NCBI GenBank assembly: GCA_946415365.1
Contig: CAMKSE010000015.1
Coordinates: forward strand, 44,486-108,485
DNA from: an uncultured Prevotellaceae bacterium
GTDB taxonomy: Bacteria; Bacteroidota; Bacteroidia; Bacteroidales; Bacteroidaceae
Direction: 5' to 3'
Length of the DNA stretch: 64,000 bases
A program made the position numbers and the translations under genes. Position 1 is the stretch's first letter; each line of letters opens with the position of its first letter. The notes under the pieces were generated by a model. It did no database searches and was not told where the DNA came from. It saw nothing but the letters and a program-made list of their open reading frames with translations. Positions 27,812 through 38,494 of the stretch are shown here, one piece after another.

Positions 27812-30430
27812 CTATTTCCCACTGACAATCTTCTTGATATCGTTGAGCTTGTTGAGGGCTTCGAGGGGCGTGAGGTTGTTCACATCGAGACCGAGAATCT
27901 CGTCACGGACCTGACAGAGCACAGGATCGTCGAGTTGGAAGAAAGAGAGTTGCATACCTTCGCGTGAGGCGGCAATCTCTGCTGTGGGCTTGCCAACCGC
28001 ACCTACCTGAGCATTCTCGGCCTCCAGTTGTTTTAAAATCACGTTAGCGCGCTTCACGATGCTACGAGGCATACCAGCAATCTCTGCTACATGAATTCCA
28101 AAGGAGTGTTCAGAGCCACCACGTTCCAACTTACGCAGGAAAATCACCTTGCCGTCGACTTCCTTCACAGAGACATTGTAGTTCTTGATACGAGAGAAGT
28201 TCTTCTCCATCTCGTTTAGTTCGTGATAGTGGGTAGCGAAAAGCGTACGAGGATGGCCTTTAGCGTTCTCATGCAGATATTCCACGATGGCCCATGCAAT
28301 GGAGATACCATCGTATGTAGAGGTTCCTCGGCCCAACTCATCGAACAGTACCAACGAACGAGAAGAAACATTGTTCAATATGTTTGAGGCCTCAGTCATC
28401 TCAACCATAAACGTTGATTCACCCAAAGAGATATTGTCCGAAGCTCCCACACGGGTGAATATCTTATCCACCAACCCGATTCTAGCAGCCTCTGCCGGCA
28501 CAAAACAACCTATCTGGGCAAGTAATACGATGAGAGCCGTCTGTCGCAGCAGTGCTGATTTACCGGCCATATTCGGACCTGTGATGATAATGATCTGCTG
28601 ACGCTCGTTGTCGAGCAGGATGTCATTGGGCACATAGCGTTCGCCAAGCGGCAATTCCTGTTCGATGACAGGATGACGGCCTTGCTTGATGTCTATGACC
28701 TCTGATGAGTCTATCACAGGACGAATATACTTATTCTCTTCTGCCGTCTTCGCAAAAGCCAGCAGACAGTCAAGACGAGCGATGATGTTCGCATTGATCT
28801 GAATCTGAGGGATAAACTCCTGCATACCAAGAACCAACTCATTAAAGAGTTTGGCCTCAAGGCTTAGAATCTTATCCTCAGCCCCAAGAATCTTTTCCTC
28901 ATACTCCTTCAGTTCCTGGGTAATATAGCGTTCGGCCTGTGCCAAAGTCTGCTTTCGTACCCATTCTTGTGGCACCAAGTCCTTATAGGTATTGCGAACC
29001 TCGAGATAGTAGCCAAACACATTGTTATAGCCTATCTTCAACGAACTGATACCCGTCTCTTGGGCTTCACGCTCCTGAATCTTCAGCAGATAGTCCTTAC
29101 CTGAGTAGGCGATGCTTCTCAGTTCGTCAAGTTCTGCGTTTACACCATCGCGAATCACACCTCCCTTTGCCACCAATTGTGGGGGATCATTCTGAATCTC
29201 CTTCTCAATCCTATCGCGAAGGCTCTCACAGAGATTCAGTTGTTCACCAACCCTCTTCAACGCCTCATTTTCAGCATATAGACAAGCCGTCTTGATGGGC
29301 TGAATAGCCTGCAAGGCCGTCTTCAGCTGCACCACCTCACGAGGCGACACCCTTCCTACGGCAGCCTTCGAGATGATACGTTCAAGGTCGCCTATACGAT
29401 GAATTTGTTCATCTATACACTGACGAAACTCTGGCTCACGATAGTAATACTCCACGATATCGAGTCGTTCGTTGATGGGTCGCTCGTCTTTCAAAGGGAA
29501 CACCAGCCAACGACGCAAAAGACGTCCACCCATGGGGCTCACCGTCTTATCTATCACATCGAGCAATGATTTGCCATCGTCCTGCATCGGATAAATCAGT
29601 TCGAGACTGCGAATCGTGAACTTATCCAGACGAACATATTTGTCTTCCTCAATGCGCGAGATTGAAGTAATATGGCCTATCTGGGTATGCTGAGTCTGTT
29701 CAAGATACTGCAGGATGGCTCCTGCGGCGATAACTCCCGCCTGCAGATGGTCCACACCAAAACCCTTCAGGTTCTTAACGTTGAAGTGTCTCAGCAATTT
29801 CTGTTTCGAGGTCTGCTCAGTAAACACCCAGTCATCGAGTTGGAAAGTGAAGTACTTCGTTCCAAAGAGACGCTCGAAGTCTTGTTTGCGGCTTCTGTCA
29901 AACAATATCTCCTTGGGAGAAAAATTGCCCAATAGTTTCTCCACGTAGTCAGCCGTTCCCTCACCTGTCAGGAACTCGCCCGTAGAGATGTCCAAAAAAG
30001 CCACGCCAAATGAGGCCTTTCCGAAATGAATGGAGGCCAGGAAATTGTTTTCCTTATAGTTCAGCACATTGTCTGAGAGGGCTATGCCTGGCGTCACCAG
30101 TTCTGTGATGCCTCGTTTTACGAGTTTCTTCGTCAGCTTGGGATCTTCCAACTGGTCGCAGATAGCCACGCGCTTACCTGCCCTGATGAGCTTGGGCAGA
30201 TAGGTGTCGAGGGCATGATGGGGAAATCCCGCCATCTCGTCACCTTTGTTGTAACCATTGTTACGATGAGTAAGAGTGATGCCCAGTATCTTCGAAGCCG
30301 TGATGGCATCTTCGCAATAAGTCTCATAGAAATCGCCACACCTGAACAGCATCACTGCGTCAGGATGTTTTGCTTTCAAGTCGAAGAATTGCTTCATCAT
30401 CGGGGTCAGTTCCCCGTCTTTTTTGGCCAT
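27812..30430 (-). CDS. mutS: DNA mismatch repair protein MutS
   Basis: Recognises mismatches and recruits MutL. The N-terminal mismatch-binding domain contains [10 protein letters not shown] with the Phe-X-Glu (FYE) pair; the usual FRMGDFYE has Cys in place of Met here. The ATPase domain has Walker [15 protein letters not shown] and Walker [21 protein letters not shown], and ends with the normal C-terminal helical segment. 872 residues, complete. It starts 9 bp after the cytidylate-kinase-like gene, in an operon on the minus strand. Confidence 0.97.
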   Translation of the reverse strand: MAKKDGELTPMMKQFFDLKAKHPDAVMLFRCGDFYETYCEDAITASKILGITLTHRNNGYNKGDEMAGFPHHALDTYLPKLIRAGKRVAICDQLEDPKLTKKLVKRGITELVTPGIALSDNVLNYKENNFLASIHFGKASFGVAFLDISTGEFLTGEGTADYVEKLLGNFSPKEILFDRSRKQDFERLFGTKYFTFQLDDWVFTEQTSKQKLLRHFNVKNLKGFGVDHLQAGVIAAGAILQYLEQTQHTQIGHITSISRIEEDKYVRLDKFTIRSLELIYPMQDDGKSLLDVIDKTVSPMGGRLLRRWLVFPLKDERPINERLDIVEYYYREPEFRQCIDEQIHRIGDLERIISKAAVGRVSPREVVQLKTALQAIQPIKTACLYAENEALKRVGEQLNLCESLRDRIEKEIQNDPPQLVAKGGVIRDGVNAELDELRSIAYSGKDYLLKIQEREAQETGISSLKIGYNNVFGYYLEVRNTYKDLVPQEWVRKQTLAQAERYITQELKEYEEKILGAEDKILSLEAKLFNELVLGMQEFIPQIQINANIIARLDCLLAFAKTAEENKYIRPVIDSSEVIDIKQGRHPVIEQELPLGERYVPNDILLDNERQQIIIITGPNMAGKSALLRQTALIVLLAQIGCFVPAEAARIGLVDKIFTRVGASDNISLGESTFMVEMTEASNILNNVSSRSLVLFDELGRGTSTYDGISIAWAIVEYLHENAKGHPRTLFATHYHELNEMEKNFSRIKNYNVSVKEVDGKVIFLRKLERGGSEHSFGIHVAEIAGMPRSIVKRANVILKQLEAENAQVGAVGKPTAEIAASREGMQLSFFQLDDPVLCQVRDEILGLDVNNLTPLEALNKLNDIKKIVSGK

Positions 30431-30439
30431 CAGGTAATA

Positions 30440-31084
30440 CTACTTTTTCTTGATATAATGAACAATGAGATCCACAATCTCGTCCTCGGTATGATTCTCC
30501 ACATTGAACACCATATCGTAGTTACGGGTATCGTAACGTGATGTACCTGTATATTTATTCACATAACTCTCACGGGCTTTGTCCACCTCTTTGATGATCT
30601 TCACGGCCTCTTCCTCACTAATGCCCCTGCGTCCCATCAAACGCTTTACACGATACTCCATCTTTGCCTGGATGAGGATGCTGAGGTGATTGGGATGGTC
30701 GCGAAGCACATAGAATCCACTTCGTCCAGCTATCACGCAAGACTCATCGGCACAGATTCCCTTTAGGATCTCTGTCTCAGATTTGAAGATATCGTTTGTG
30801 ACGAGGAAATCAGGCATAGCCGTATTGCCTGGGATAATCTGCGGAGCAGCAAAACTCGGCATGATCTTCAGACTGCGCTTGAAGTCTGCCCACCAGTTAT
30901 GCTTCTGGCCTTTCAATCGTTCTATCTCCTCCGAAGTCAGGTCATATTTTTTTTCCAGTTGCTGAATGAGGGCCTTATCGTAGAAAGGCACACCCAGTCG
31001 CTTTGCCAGTTTTTCACCAATAGTCCTGCCCCCTGAGCCTAACTCACGGTTGATCGTAATTACATATTTCTCGTCAAGTTTCAT
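30440..31084 (-). CDS. Cytidylate-kinase-like family protein (paralogue)
   Basis: 214 residues from the ATG at 31084 (MKLDEKYVITINRELGSGGR). P-loop GSGGRT, CVIAGRSGFYV and RVKRLMGRRGISEEEAVKII match the protein at 7703-8338 block by block, so the two are paralogues within one genome. Substrate unproven. First gene of the unit with mutS. An N-terminally longer frame is rejected because the promoter falls within it. Confidence 0.85.
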   Translation of the reverse strand: MKLDEKYVITINRELGSGGRTIGEKLAKRLGVPFYDKALIQQLEKKYDLTSEEIERLKGQKHNWWADFKRSLKIMPSFAAPQIIPGNTAMPDFLVTNDIFKSETEILKGICADESCVIAGRSGFYVLRDHPNHLSILIQAKMEYRVKRLMGRRGISEEEAVKIIKEVDKARESYVNKYTGTSRYDTRNYDMVFNVENHTEDEIVDLIVHYIKKK

Positions 31085-31107
31085 TACAGTATGTTTGATG
31101 GTTTCTG

Positions 31108-31139
31108 CAAAGGTAAGCAATAATTCTGAATCTGACAAC
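31108..31139 (-). promoter_or_regulatory. Promoter of the cytidylate-kinase-like/mutS unit
   Basis: Minus strand GTTG (31136-31139), 20 bp, TACCTTTG (31108-31115); the ATG is 24 bp downstream. Confidence 0.6.
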
Positions 31140-31176
31140 ATTTTCCATGCGAAATCATATTTTTCCTGTTATTTTG

Positions 31177-31208
31177 TTTGGATTATTGCCCCATTTATCG
31201 TATCTTTG
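31177..31208 (+). promoter_or_regulatory. Promoter of buk
   Basis: TTTG (31177-31180), exactly 20 bp, TATCTTTG (31201-31208); the ATG of buk is 21 bp further on. Confidence 0.78.
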
Positions 31209-31228
31209 CCGAAAATTATTTCTGACCT

Positions 31229-32299
31229 ATGCATATTTTAGTTATCAACCCAGGCTCCACATCAACAAAGATTGCCGTTTATGACGACGAGATTCCCATC
31301 CTGTTAAGAACGATTATTCATTCTTCAGAGGAATTGTCAAAGTATGATGACGTGTTAGACCAACAGGAGTTCCGCAAACAATTGCTTTTGACGGAATTGG
31401 AACATGCCCGTATACCTATGGACTTCGATGCGGTTATTGGTCGTGGCGGACTGGTAAAACCCGTTGAGGGCGGCGTATATGAGATTAACGAACAGATGGT
31501 GCGCGATACCCATAGCGGCATAGCTATGCATAATCATGCATGCAATCTGGGTTGTCTGATAGCTTATGAGGTGGCGATGGAGATTCCCGGATGCAGAGCA
31601 TTCATTGCCGACCCTGGGGTTGTAGATGAACTTAACGACTATGCCCGTATTTCCGGCTCCCCATTGATGAACCGCATCTGTATCTGGCATGCCCTTAACC
31701 AGCGAGCCATCGCCCAGCGATATGCCGCAGAGATTGGCGTACGATATGAAGACCTGAACCTGATTGTCTGTCACATGGGTGGAGGCATATCCATAGCAAC
31801 CCATGAACATGGTCGTGCGGTTGATGCCAATAACGCTCTTGATGGCGAAGGCCCCTTCTCCCCAGAACGTGCTGGCTCTCTTCCTGCATCCGACCTCATC
31901 CGTCTGTGTTTCAGCGGACAATACTCTGAAAAGCAACTGCTTAAGCGTATTGCTGGTAAGGCCGGACTTAATGCCCATCTTGGCACCAACGATGTGAAGG
32001 AGGTTATCCGCCGCATCGAACAGGATGGCGACAAGCATGCAAAACTCATCCTCGATGCGATGATCTATCATGTTGCCAAAAACATTGCTGCCGAATCTGC
32101 TGTCCTCTGTGGAAATATCGATGCCATTTTGCTCACTGGCGGTCTTGCCAGAAGTGAATATATCGTAGACCGCCTGCGCCAACGCATAGGATTCCTCGCC
32201 CCAGTACACAACTTCCCTGGCGAGGATGAGATGGGCGCTCTGGCCCTCAATGCCCTTGCTGTCCTACAGGGTAAGTTCCCTGCGAAGGTGTATGAATGA
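31229..32299 (+). CDS. buk: Butyrate kinase / branched-chain fatty-acid kinase
   Basis: An acetokinase-family enzyme forming ATP and a short-chain acid from acyl phosphate (or the reverse). HILVINPGSTSTKIAVYDDE at the N-terminus is the phosphate-1 motif. VCHMGGGISIATHEHGRAVD and AILLTGGLARSEYIV are the other ASKHA elements. 356 residues, full length. The partner phosphotransacylase gene (ptb), often adjacent, is not here: upstream is the divergent mutS unit and downstream a secreted protein. Its physiological acid (butyrate, isobutyrate or other) is not known. Confidence 0.93.
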   Translation: MHILVINPGSTSTKIAVYDDEIPILLRTIIHSSEELSKYDDVLDQQEFRKQLLLTELEHARIPMDFDAVIGRGGLVKPVEGGVYEINEQMVRDTHSGIAMHNHACNLGCLIAYEVAMEIPGCRAFIADPGVVDELNDYARISGSPLMNRICIWHALNQRAIAQRYAAEIGVRYEDLNLIVCHMGGGISIATHEHGRAVDANNALDGEGPFSPERAGSLPASDLIRLCFSGQYSEKQLLKRIAGKAGLNAHLGTNDVKEVIRRIEQDGDKHAKLILDAMIYHVAKNIAAESAVLCGNIDAILLTGGLARSEYIVDRLRQRIGFLAPVHNFPGEDEMGALALNALAVLQGKFPAKVYE

Positions 32300-32401
32300 A
32301 TTCCAATTGTTAAGAAAGAATAATTAAATCGAAATCCGCGCAGTATCCAGTACATTTAGTTGTTATACTGATGAATGTATAATCAAAAAAATGTATTGGA
32401 T

Positions 32402-33538
32402 ATGAAAAAATTATTATTTGTTTGTTCGTTTGTTCTTTCATCATTCTGCGTCCAGAATGCATCAGCTCAGTTAGCCGACGGCTTCTATCACTTCAAGAAT
32501 GCCACAACAGGAAGGTACATCAGCATCAACGATACTGATCCCCAGAACTATCAACTGAACACATATTCAGGCGACCTTAATATGGCAGGCTTCAGGACGT
32601 ACCTGGATTACGACACCGTAGCCGTAAGTCCTTCGTGTATCATCTATGTCAGAAAGCTCGATAACGGTAAGTACGACTTCTGCGGACAAGGCTCCAGCAT
32701 TTATGAATTGTCATCAGGAAGATTTGGTGTCAGCCTTGTTCCACAGGGAGGTGACACCTATATCATTTCTGGTACCTATCAGGGGATAGAGAAGAAACTG
32801 GCTGACGGCTCACCCAGCACAAAGGACAGTTGGCTGATGAACAGGCTGACTGAGACTGAAAACTGGAAGGCCATCCCTGTCAACACATCAGACGAGTATA
32901 TCGGCATCCGTCCTGACGTGAGGACTGCCGATGGCGAATACTATGGCACCATCTATGCTGGTTTCAGTTTCAGGATGGTATCACCTGGCATGAAGGCCTA
33001 TTATGTCAGCAGTGCACAAGGTTCGACGTTCAAGATGGAGGAGATCGTGCAGGATGTGATTCCTGCCTCCACACCCGTTATCATCAGATGCAACTCTTCC
33101 AATCCCACTGACAATAAAATAGAGCCTGTGAATGATAACGCTGCTTTCAACCAATCCAACTGTCTACAAGGCGTCTACTGTGCTTTGTCGGGTGTTGCCA
33201 AGCATTTCAATGCCAAAGACTATGACCCAGTCACGATGCGGGTCATTGGTTTGGATAACAAAGGTGAACTGGCATTCATAACGGCTAAGCCAGAAAATCT
33301 TTATAATGACTTTTATCTCAGAGCCAACAAAGCCTATCTGCAAGTAGACAGCGGTACTGCATCAACAATGACAAAAGAGTCAGGTACTAACATCAAAACC
33401 ATCATGAAGAATGAACCTTCAGAAGGCACTCTCTACTCTCTTAATGGTGTCCATATTCCTGAAGGAAGTATTCAACGACCTGGCATTTACATCCTTCGCA
33501 GCTACGACGGTACAACGAGGAAAGTGATAATTAAATAA
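32402..33538 (+). CDS. Secreted protein with T9SS-like C-terminal tail, function unknown
   Basis: 378 residues from the ATG at 32402. The signal peptide MKKLLFVCSFVLSSFCVQNASA is followed by LADGFYHFKNATTGRYISIND, a segment reminiscent of ricin/beta-trefoil-type carbohydrate-binding starts, but not firmly assignable. The C-terminus TLYSLNGVHIPEG, then PGIYILR, then RKVIIK is the short Prevotella-style type IX sorting tail, so cell-surface or secreted localisation is likely. A frame extending upstream lacks a signal peptide and is rejected. No close partner gene. Confidence 0.75.
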   Translation: MKKLLFVCSFVLSSFCVQNASAQLADGFYHFKNATTGRYISINDTDPQNYQLNTYSGDLNMAGFRTYLDYDTVAVSPSCIIYVRKLDNGKYDFCGQGSSIYELSSGRFGVSLVPQGGDTYIISGTYQGIEKKLADGSPSTKDSWLMNRLTETENWKAIPVNTSDEYIGIRPDVRTADGEYYGTIYAGFSFRMVSPGMKAYYVSSAQGSTFKMEEIVQDVIPASTPVIIRCNSSNPTDNKIEPVNDNAAFNQSNCLQGVYCALSGVAKHFNAKDYDPVTMRVIGLDNKGELAFITAKPENLYNDFYLRANKAYLQVDSGTASTMTKESGTNIKTIMKNEPSEGTLYSLNGVHIPEGSIQRPGIYILRSYDGTTRKVIIK

Positions 33539-33668
33539 GATTGCTGTATACCCTTCCGAATTATTTCCATCTGCTGTACCCATCTGCCACTCGCCATTTA
33601 CTATATTGTTTGTTATAAAAATACTTTACACTTGTTTTACGATTATGCCTCTTATGCAGGGAGCAGTA

Positions 33669-33754
33669 TCCTTTCTCTGATTTCCCTGGCTGGGAACTCG
33701 GAGTTTGCAGGCTTCAAACTACCACTTTCAAGCCTTCAAACTCCCGGCCTCTTA
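33669..33754 (+). repeat. Dispersed intergenic repeat, copy 2
   Basis: Same sequence family as 16742-16812 (opposite strand): TATCCTTTCTC, ATTTCCC, CTGGGAACTCGGAGTTT, with few mismatches. It continues with further AAACTCC/CTTCAAACT-type units not present in copy 1. The gene-free stretch 33540-34080 otherwise holds only the promoter module ahead of leuS. Confidence 0.65.
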
Positions 33755-33937
33755 ACCAATTGATTGCCAGTCACTTGCCAAAACCATCATAGAGTGTGAA
33801 TAATCTTTACAACTTTCCCTAATTTCAATGCTTTCTAACCTTCGTTCTGATGCCTTCAATCACTTGTACTAATACCTTTTATCGAGCAGCTGGCGAACGG
33901 CAGATATTACCCAAACAGATAAACAATATCTTCTTCA

Positions 33938-34035
33938 TTTCGGGTGCAAAATTACGAAATAAACCACAGATTTCGCTGAAAATAACAAAATAATCTGTAT
34001 AATCTGCGAAATCTGCGGTTTATTTTGTATCTTTG
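33938..34035. promoter_or_regulatory. leuS upstream region: inverted promoter modules
   Basis: A 16-bp inverted repeat with one mismatch (33961-33976 and 34006-34021). Right arm: followed by TATCTTTG (34028-34035), the -7 box facing leuS. Left arm: on the minus strand leads to TAATTTTG (33947-33954), a -7 box facing away from leuS into a gene-free region. The left module is nearly identical to the ychF promoter. Confidence 0.6.
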
Positions 34036-34080
34036 CAGCCCAAATATTTATGTACAGAAACAATTAAAGACAAAAATACA

Positions 34081-36894
34081 ATGGATTACAATTTTAGAGA
34101 CATCGAACAGAAATGGCAGAAGCGATGGGTAGAGAATGGCACCTATCGTGTGGTGGAGGACAAGACGAAGAAGAAGTTCTACGTGCTGAACATGTTCCCT
34201 TATCCGAGTGGAGCTGGCTTGCACGTAGGTCATCCTCTGGGCTATATCGCCAGTGATATCTATGCCCGCTATAAGCGTCAGAAGGGCTTCAACGTGCTGA
34301 ACCCCATGGGATACGATGCCTATGGTCTGCCTGCTGAGCAATATGCCATACAGACTGGCCAGCATCCAGAAAAGACAACCGTCGAGAACATCAACCGTTA
34401 TCGCTCGCAGCTGGACAAGATTGGCTTCTGTTTCGATTGGGAGCGCGAGGTAAGGACTTGTGACCCTATCTACTATAAATGGACACAATGGGCCTTCCAG
34501 CGTATGTTCAAGAGCTATTACAGCACAGCCTCTCAGAAGGCTCAGCCAACGATTAAGCTGATTGAGCACTTCGAGCTGATGGGAACAGAGAACTGTCACG
34601 CTTTGGGTACTGAGGAATTACACTTCACGGCTGCCGACTGGCATAACTTCTCTGAGAAGAAGAAACAGGAGGTGCTGATGAACTACCGTATCGCCTACTT
34701 GGCTGATACGATGGTGAACTGGTGCCCAAAGTTGGGAACGGTGTTGGCAAATGATGAAGTGGTGGATGGTGTCTCAGTTCGTGGCGGCTATCCTGTGGTG
34801 CAGAAGAAAATGCGCCAGTGGTGTCTCCGTGTCTCTGCCTACGCCCAGAGACTGCTCGACGGTCTTGAGGAGATTGATTGGACTGACTCCCTGAAAGAGA
34901 CCCAACGCAACTGGATTGGTCGCTCTGAGGGTACTGAGGTAGAGTTCAACGTTGCTGATAGCGATAAGCACTTCACTATCTTCACGACGCGTGCCGATAC
35001 GATGTTTGGTGTGACTTTCATGGTGTTGGCTCCAGAATCAGAGCTGGTGGCTGAACTCACCACGCCTGAACAGAAGGAAGAGGTAGCCCAGTATCTCGAC
35101 TATGTGAAAAAGCGTACGGAGCGTGACCGTCAGATGGATCATAAGGTGACAGGTGTGTTCTCCGGAAGCTATGCCATCAATCCTTTCAACGACGAGAAGA
35201 TCCCTATCTGGATAGCAGAATACGTATTGGCAGGTTATGGTACTGGTGCCATCATGGCCGTACCTGCCCACGACTCTCGTGACTATGCCTTTGCCAAGCA
35301 CTTCAATCTGCCCATCATCCCGCTGATTGAGGGTGCTGATGTCAGTGAGGAGAGTTATGATGCTAAAGAGGGTATCATGTGTAATTCAGCAAGTTCGAAG
35401 TTCTCACTCAATGGTCTGACCGTCAAGGAGGCTATCGCTGCCACGAAGAAGTTCGTCACAGAGCAGGGTTTGGGTAGAGTGAAGGTGAACTATCGTCTGC
35501 GTGATGCCATCTTCTCCCGCCAGCGCTATTGGGGTGAGCCGTTCCCTGTGTACTACAAGGACGATATGCCATATATGATTCCAAAAGAGTGTCTGCCTCT
35601 CGAATTGCCTGAGATCGACAAATACCAGCCTACGGAAACGGGTGAACCCCCATTGGGTCGCGCCAAGATGTGGGCTTGGGACACAAAGTTTGATAAGGTA
35701 GTAAGCAAGGATGAGATTGACAACAAGACCGTCTTCCCACTCGAATTGAATACGATGCCTGGTTTCGCTGGTAGTTCTGCCTACTACCTCCGCTATATGG
35801 ATCCCAAGAATGAAAAGGCCCTTGTGAGTCGTGAGGCTGATGAGTACTGGCGCAATGTCGACCTCTATGTTGGAGGAACAGAGCATGCTACTGGTCACTT
35901 GATCTATTCTCGTTTCTGGAACAAGTTCCTCTATGACTCTGGCTACTCTTGCGAGGACGAGCCCTTCAAGAAGCTCGTGAACCAGGGTATGATTCAGGGT
36001 CGTTCTAACTTCGTTTATCGTATCGAGGACGAGGGTGCCGACAAGGGTAAATTCGTCAGCTTCGGCCTGAAGGACAATTATACCACAACGCCTATCCACG
36101 TCGATGTGAACATCGTTTCTGCTGATGTGCTCGATATTGAGGCCTTCAAGGCTTGGCGGCCTGAATATGAGAAAGCAGAGTTCATCCTCGAGAATGGACA
36201 ATACAAGTGTGGCTGGGCTATTGAGAAGATGTCGAAGTCGATGTTCAACGTGGTGAATCCTGATATGATTGTTGATAAGTATGGTGCTGATACACTTAGA
36301 CTCTATGAAATGTTCCTGGGTCCTGTTGAACAGTCGAAGCCTTGGGATACCAATGGTATCGATGGCTGCCACAGATTCCTGCGCAAGTTCTGGAACCTCT
36401 ATCAGAATGGCTTCGAGGGTGATGCTACGCCAGAAAACCTGAAGAGCGTTCACAAGCTGATCAAGAAGGTATCACAGGATATCGAGACCTTCTCATACAA
36501 CACCTCCATCTCTGCCTTCATGATCTGCGTGAATGAGCTTTCTCAGCAGAAGTGCAAGAACAAAGAGTTGCTGAAGACCCTCGTAATCCTCATCGCTCCT
36601 TTCGCGCCTCATATCGCAGAAGAGCTTTGGGAGATGCTAGGTGAGCAGGGTAGTGTCTGTGATTCTCAGTGGCCTACATGGAATGAAGAGTATCTCGTGG
36701 AGAGTCAGGTGAAGCTTGGTATTGCATTCAACGGTAAGGCCCGCTTCGAGATGTCGTTTGCTGCAGATGCTGACAATAAGACCATCGAGGAGGCTGTGCT
36801 CTCAGACGAGCGTGCACAGAAGTACATCGAAGGCAAGCAGATTATGAAGGTGATTATCGTTCCTAAGCGTATGGTGAACATCGTATGCAAGTAA
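34081..36894 (+). CDS. leuS: Leucyl-tRNA synthetase
   Basis: Charges tRNA-Leu. The start is the ATG at 34081 ([16 protein letters not shown]); an upstream in-frame ATG falls in the promoter leader and would add 16 non-family residues. The HIGH region is [13 protein letters not shown] (about 40-52) and the KMSKS loop is [14 protein letters not shown] (about 715). The CP1 editing domain contains the T-rich [10 protein letters not shown] and [15 protein letters not shown] stretches. 937 residues, longer than many LeuRS because of an insertion between CP1 and KMSKS typical of Bacteroidota. First gene of a run to cotH. Confidence 0.97.
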   Translation: MDYNFRDIEQKWQKRWVENGTYRVVEDKTKKKFYVLNMFPYPSGAGLHVGHPLGYIASDIYARYKRQKGFNVLNPMGYDAYGLPAEQYAIQTGQHPEKTTVENINRYRSQLDKIGFCFDWEREVRTCDPIYYKWTQWAFQRMFKSYYSTASQKAQPTIKLIEHFELMGTENCHALGTEELHFTAADWHNFSEKKKQEVLMNYRIAYLADTMVNWCPKLGTVLANDEVVDGVSVRGGYPVVQKKMRQWCLRVSAYAQRLLDGLEEIDWTDSLKETQRNWIGRSEGTEVEFNVADSDKHFTIFTTRADTMFGVTFMVLAPESELVAELTTPEQKEEVAQYLDYVKKRTERDRQMDHKVTGVFSGSYAINPFNDEKIPIWIAEYVLAGYGTGAIMAVPAHDSRDYAFAKHFNLPIIPLIEGADVSEESYDAKEGIMCNSASSKFSLNGLTVKEAIAATKKFVTEQGLGRVKVNYRLRDAIFSRQRYWGEPFPVYYKDDMPYMIPKECLPLELPEIDKYQPTETGEPPLGRAKMWAWDTKFDKVVSKDEIDNKTVFPLELNTMPGFAGSSAYYLRYMDPKNEKALVSREADEYWRNVDLYVGGTEHATGHLIYSRFWNKFLYDSGYSCEDEPFKKLVNQGMIQGRSNFVYRIEDEGADKGKFVSFGLKDNYTTTPIHVDVNIVSADVLDIEAFKAWRPEYEKAEFILENGQYKCGWAIEKMSKSMFNVVNPDMIVDKYGADTLRLYEMFLGPVEQSKPWDTNGIDGCHRFLRKFWNLYQNGFEGDATPENLKSVHKLIKKVSQDIETFSYNTSISAFMICVNELSQQKCKNKELLKTLVILIAPFAPHIAEELWEMLGEQGSVCDSQWPTWNEEYLVESQVKLGIAFNGKARFEMSFAADADNKTIEEAVLSDERAQKYIEGKQIMKVIIVPKRMVNIVCK

Positions 36895-37853
36895 AAAGAG
36901 TGAACATAAACCACAAGCTAATCTTGAACGAGGTGAAGGACTATTTCTTCATCTTCATAGGATTAGTACTCTATGCCATCGCCTTCACCGTGTTCCTCAT
37001 GCCCTATCAGATTGTGGCAGGTGGCGTCACTGGTCTCTCTGCCATTATCTATTATGCTACGGGATTCCATGTGGAGAACACCTATATTATCATCAACGCT
37101 CTCCTGTTGGTGATAGCCTTGAAGATCCTCGGCCTGAAATTCCTGATGAAGACCATCATTGCCATCTTCATCCTCTATTTCCTGCTGGCTTTCTTCCAGG
37201 CCATACTACCCACTCAGGAGAATGGTCTGCCTTTCAAACTGATGGGTGAGGGACAAGATTTCATGTCGATGATCATTGGTTGTGTGATGACAGGTATTGC
37301 TTTGGCGACGGTTTTCTTACACAACGGTTCCACCGGTGGCACAGACATCATTGCAGCATCTGTGAATAAGTTCCATCCTAATGTTAGCTTGGGTAATGTG
37401 TTGATTGCTGCCGACTTCTGTATCATCGGCTCTTGTATGTTCTTCCCACAGTTCGGATCTTACCTCGAACGAGCCCATAAGGTGATGTTCGGTTTCTGTG
37501 TAATGACGATGGAGAATTATGTGCTCGATTATGTGATGAATGCCCGTAGACAGTCTGTGCAGTTCTTCATCTTCAGTACCAAATGGCAAGAAATAGCTAA
37601 TGCCATCGGTACGGAAATGAACCACGGCGTAACGATTCTCGATGGTCATGGTTGGTATACTGGTCAGGAGGTGAAGGTGCTTTGTATCCTAGCCAGAAAG
37701 AATGAGAGTGTGAACATCTTCCGTCTCATCAAGATGATCGATCCCAATGCCTTCGTCAGCCAAAGTGCCGTTATTGGTGTCTATGGTGAGGGCTTCGACG
37801 AGATGAGGGTAAAGATAAAAGAGAAGAAGTTAGGAGAAGATACAAGGAGTTAG
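36885..37853 (+). CDS. YitT family membrane protein
   Basis: 322 residues: five or six hydrophobic segments (residues about 15-215) followed by a soluble C-terminal DUF2179 domain ([20 protein letters not shown] region to the end). [18 protein letters not shown] and the middle segments are the family signatures. The function of the family is unproven. Its start overlaps the leuS end by 10 bp. Confidence 0.9.
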   Translation: MQVKRVNINHKLILNEVKDYFFIFIGLVLYAIAFTVFLMPYQIVAGGVTGLSAIIYYATGFHVENTYIIINALLLVIALKILGLKFLMKTIIAIFILYFLLAFFQAILPTQENGLPFKLMGEGQDFMSMIIGCVMTGIALATVFLHNGSTGGTDIIAASVNKFHPNVSLGNVLIAADFCIIGSCMFFPQFGSYLERAHKVMFGFCVMTMENYVLDYVMNARRQSVQFFIFSTKWQEIANAIGTEMNHGVTILDGHGWYTGQEVKVLCILARKNESVNIFRLIKMIDPNAFVSQSAVIGVYGEGFDEMRVKIKEKKLGEDTRS

Positions 37854-37867
37854 AAGAAGAAAGAAGG

Positions 37868-38476
37868 ATGAAGATCGTATTCGCAACCAACAACCAGCAT
37901 AAACTATCTGAGATTCGCAGTATTCTCGGAGAGACAATTGAAGTACTCTCTTTGAAAGATATTAATTGTGATGTGGACATCCCTGAGACAGGCAAGACAC
38001 TCGAAGAGAATGCTTTGCTAAAGGCGCAATATGTCTATGACCATTACCATATTGATTGTTTTGCAGACGATACGGGTTTGGAGGTGGAGGCTCTTGATGG
38101 GGCTCCTGGAGTCTATTCAGCCCGTTATGCTGGCGAAGGTCACGACTCTGAAGCCAATATGACCAAGCTTCTAAAGGAATTAGGAAATAATAACAACCGT
38201 AAAGCAAGATTTCGTACCGTCATTGCGTTAATACAAAAAAAGAATGTCTGTCCTTGCGGCTGCACTTCAATTAAGGAAATCCATCAGTTTGAGGGCATTG
38301 TCGAAGGGCAGATTATCCGTGAGCGCAGAGGAGGGGAGGGCTTCGGCTACGACCCTATCTTTCAGCCAGACGGCTACGACAAGACATTTGCCGAACTTGG
38401 TATGGACATCAAGAACCATATCAGCCATCGTGCCCGTGCTGTTGCGAAACTCTGCGAGTTTCTGAATGATAAATGA
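37868..38476 (+). CDS. rdgB: XTP/dITP diphosphatase (Ham1/RdgB)
   Basis: House-cleaning enzyme that hydrolyses dITP, dXTP and ITP to monophosphates. [39 protein letters not shown] and [20 protein letters not shown] are the family motifs, with the SHRARAV end. 202 residues. 14 bp after the YitT gene and 6 bp before porZ. A heptanucleotide array spans its stop codon. Confidence 0.96.
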   Translation: MKIVFATNNQHKLSEIRSILGETIEVLSLKDINCDVDIPETGKTLEENALLKAQYVYDHYHIDCFADDTGLEVEALDGAPGVYSARYAGEGHDSEANMTKLLKELGNNNNRKARFRTVIALIQKKNVCPCGCTSIKEIHQFEGIVEGQIIRERRGGEGFGYDPIFQPDGYDKTFAELGMDIKNHISHRARAVAKLCEFLNDK

Positions 38477-38494
38477 TAAATAATGAATGATAAA
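38467..38494 (+). repeat. Heptanucleotide array at the rdgB/porZ junction
   Basis: Four 7-bp units, TGATAAA three times plus one TAATGAA variant. It contains the rdgB stop and the porZ start codon. The inverted-type partner array is 38559-38586. Confidence 0.7.

Noticed and set aside
31355..32209. 284-residue minus-strand frame opposite buk
   Set aside because: Antisense shadow; buk shows full acetokinase-family motifs.
33961..34080. leuS leader considered as a T-box or attenuator
   Set aside because: The inverted repeat lies upstream of the -7 box, so it is not in the transcript, and T-boxes are not expected in this phylum.
35404..36453. 349-residue minus-strand frame opposite leuS
   Set aside because: Shadow of leuS, whose HIGH and KMSKS motifs and length are complete on the other strand.
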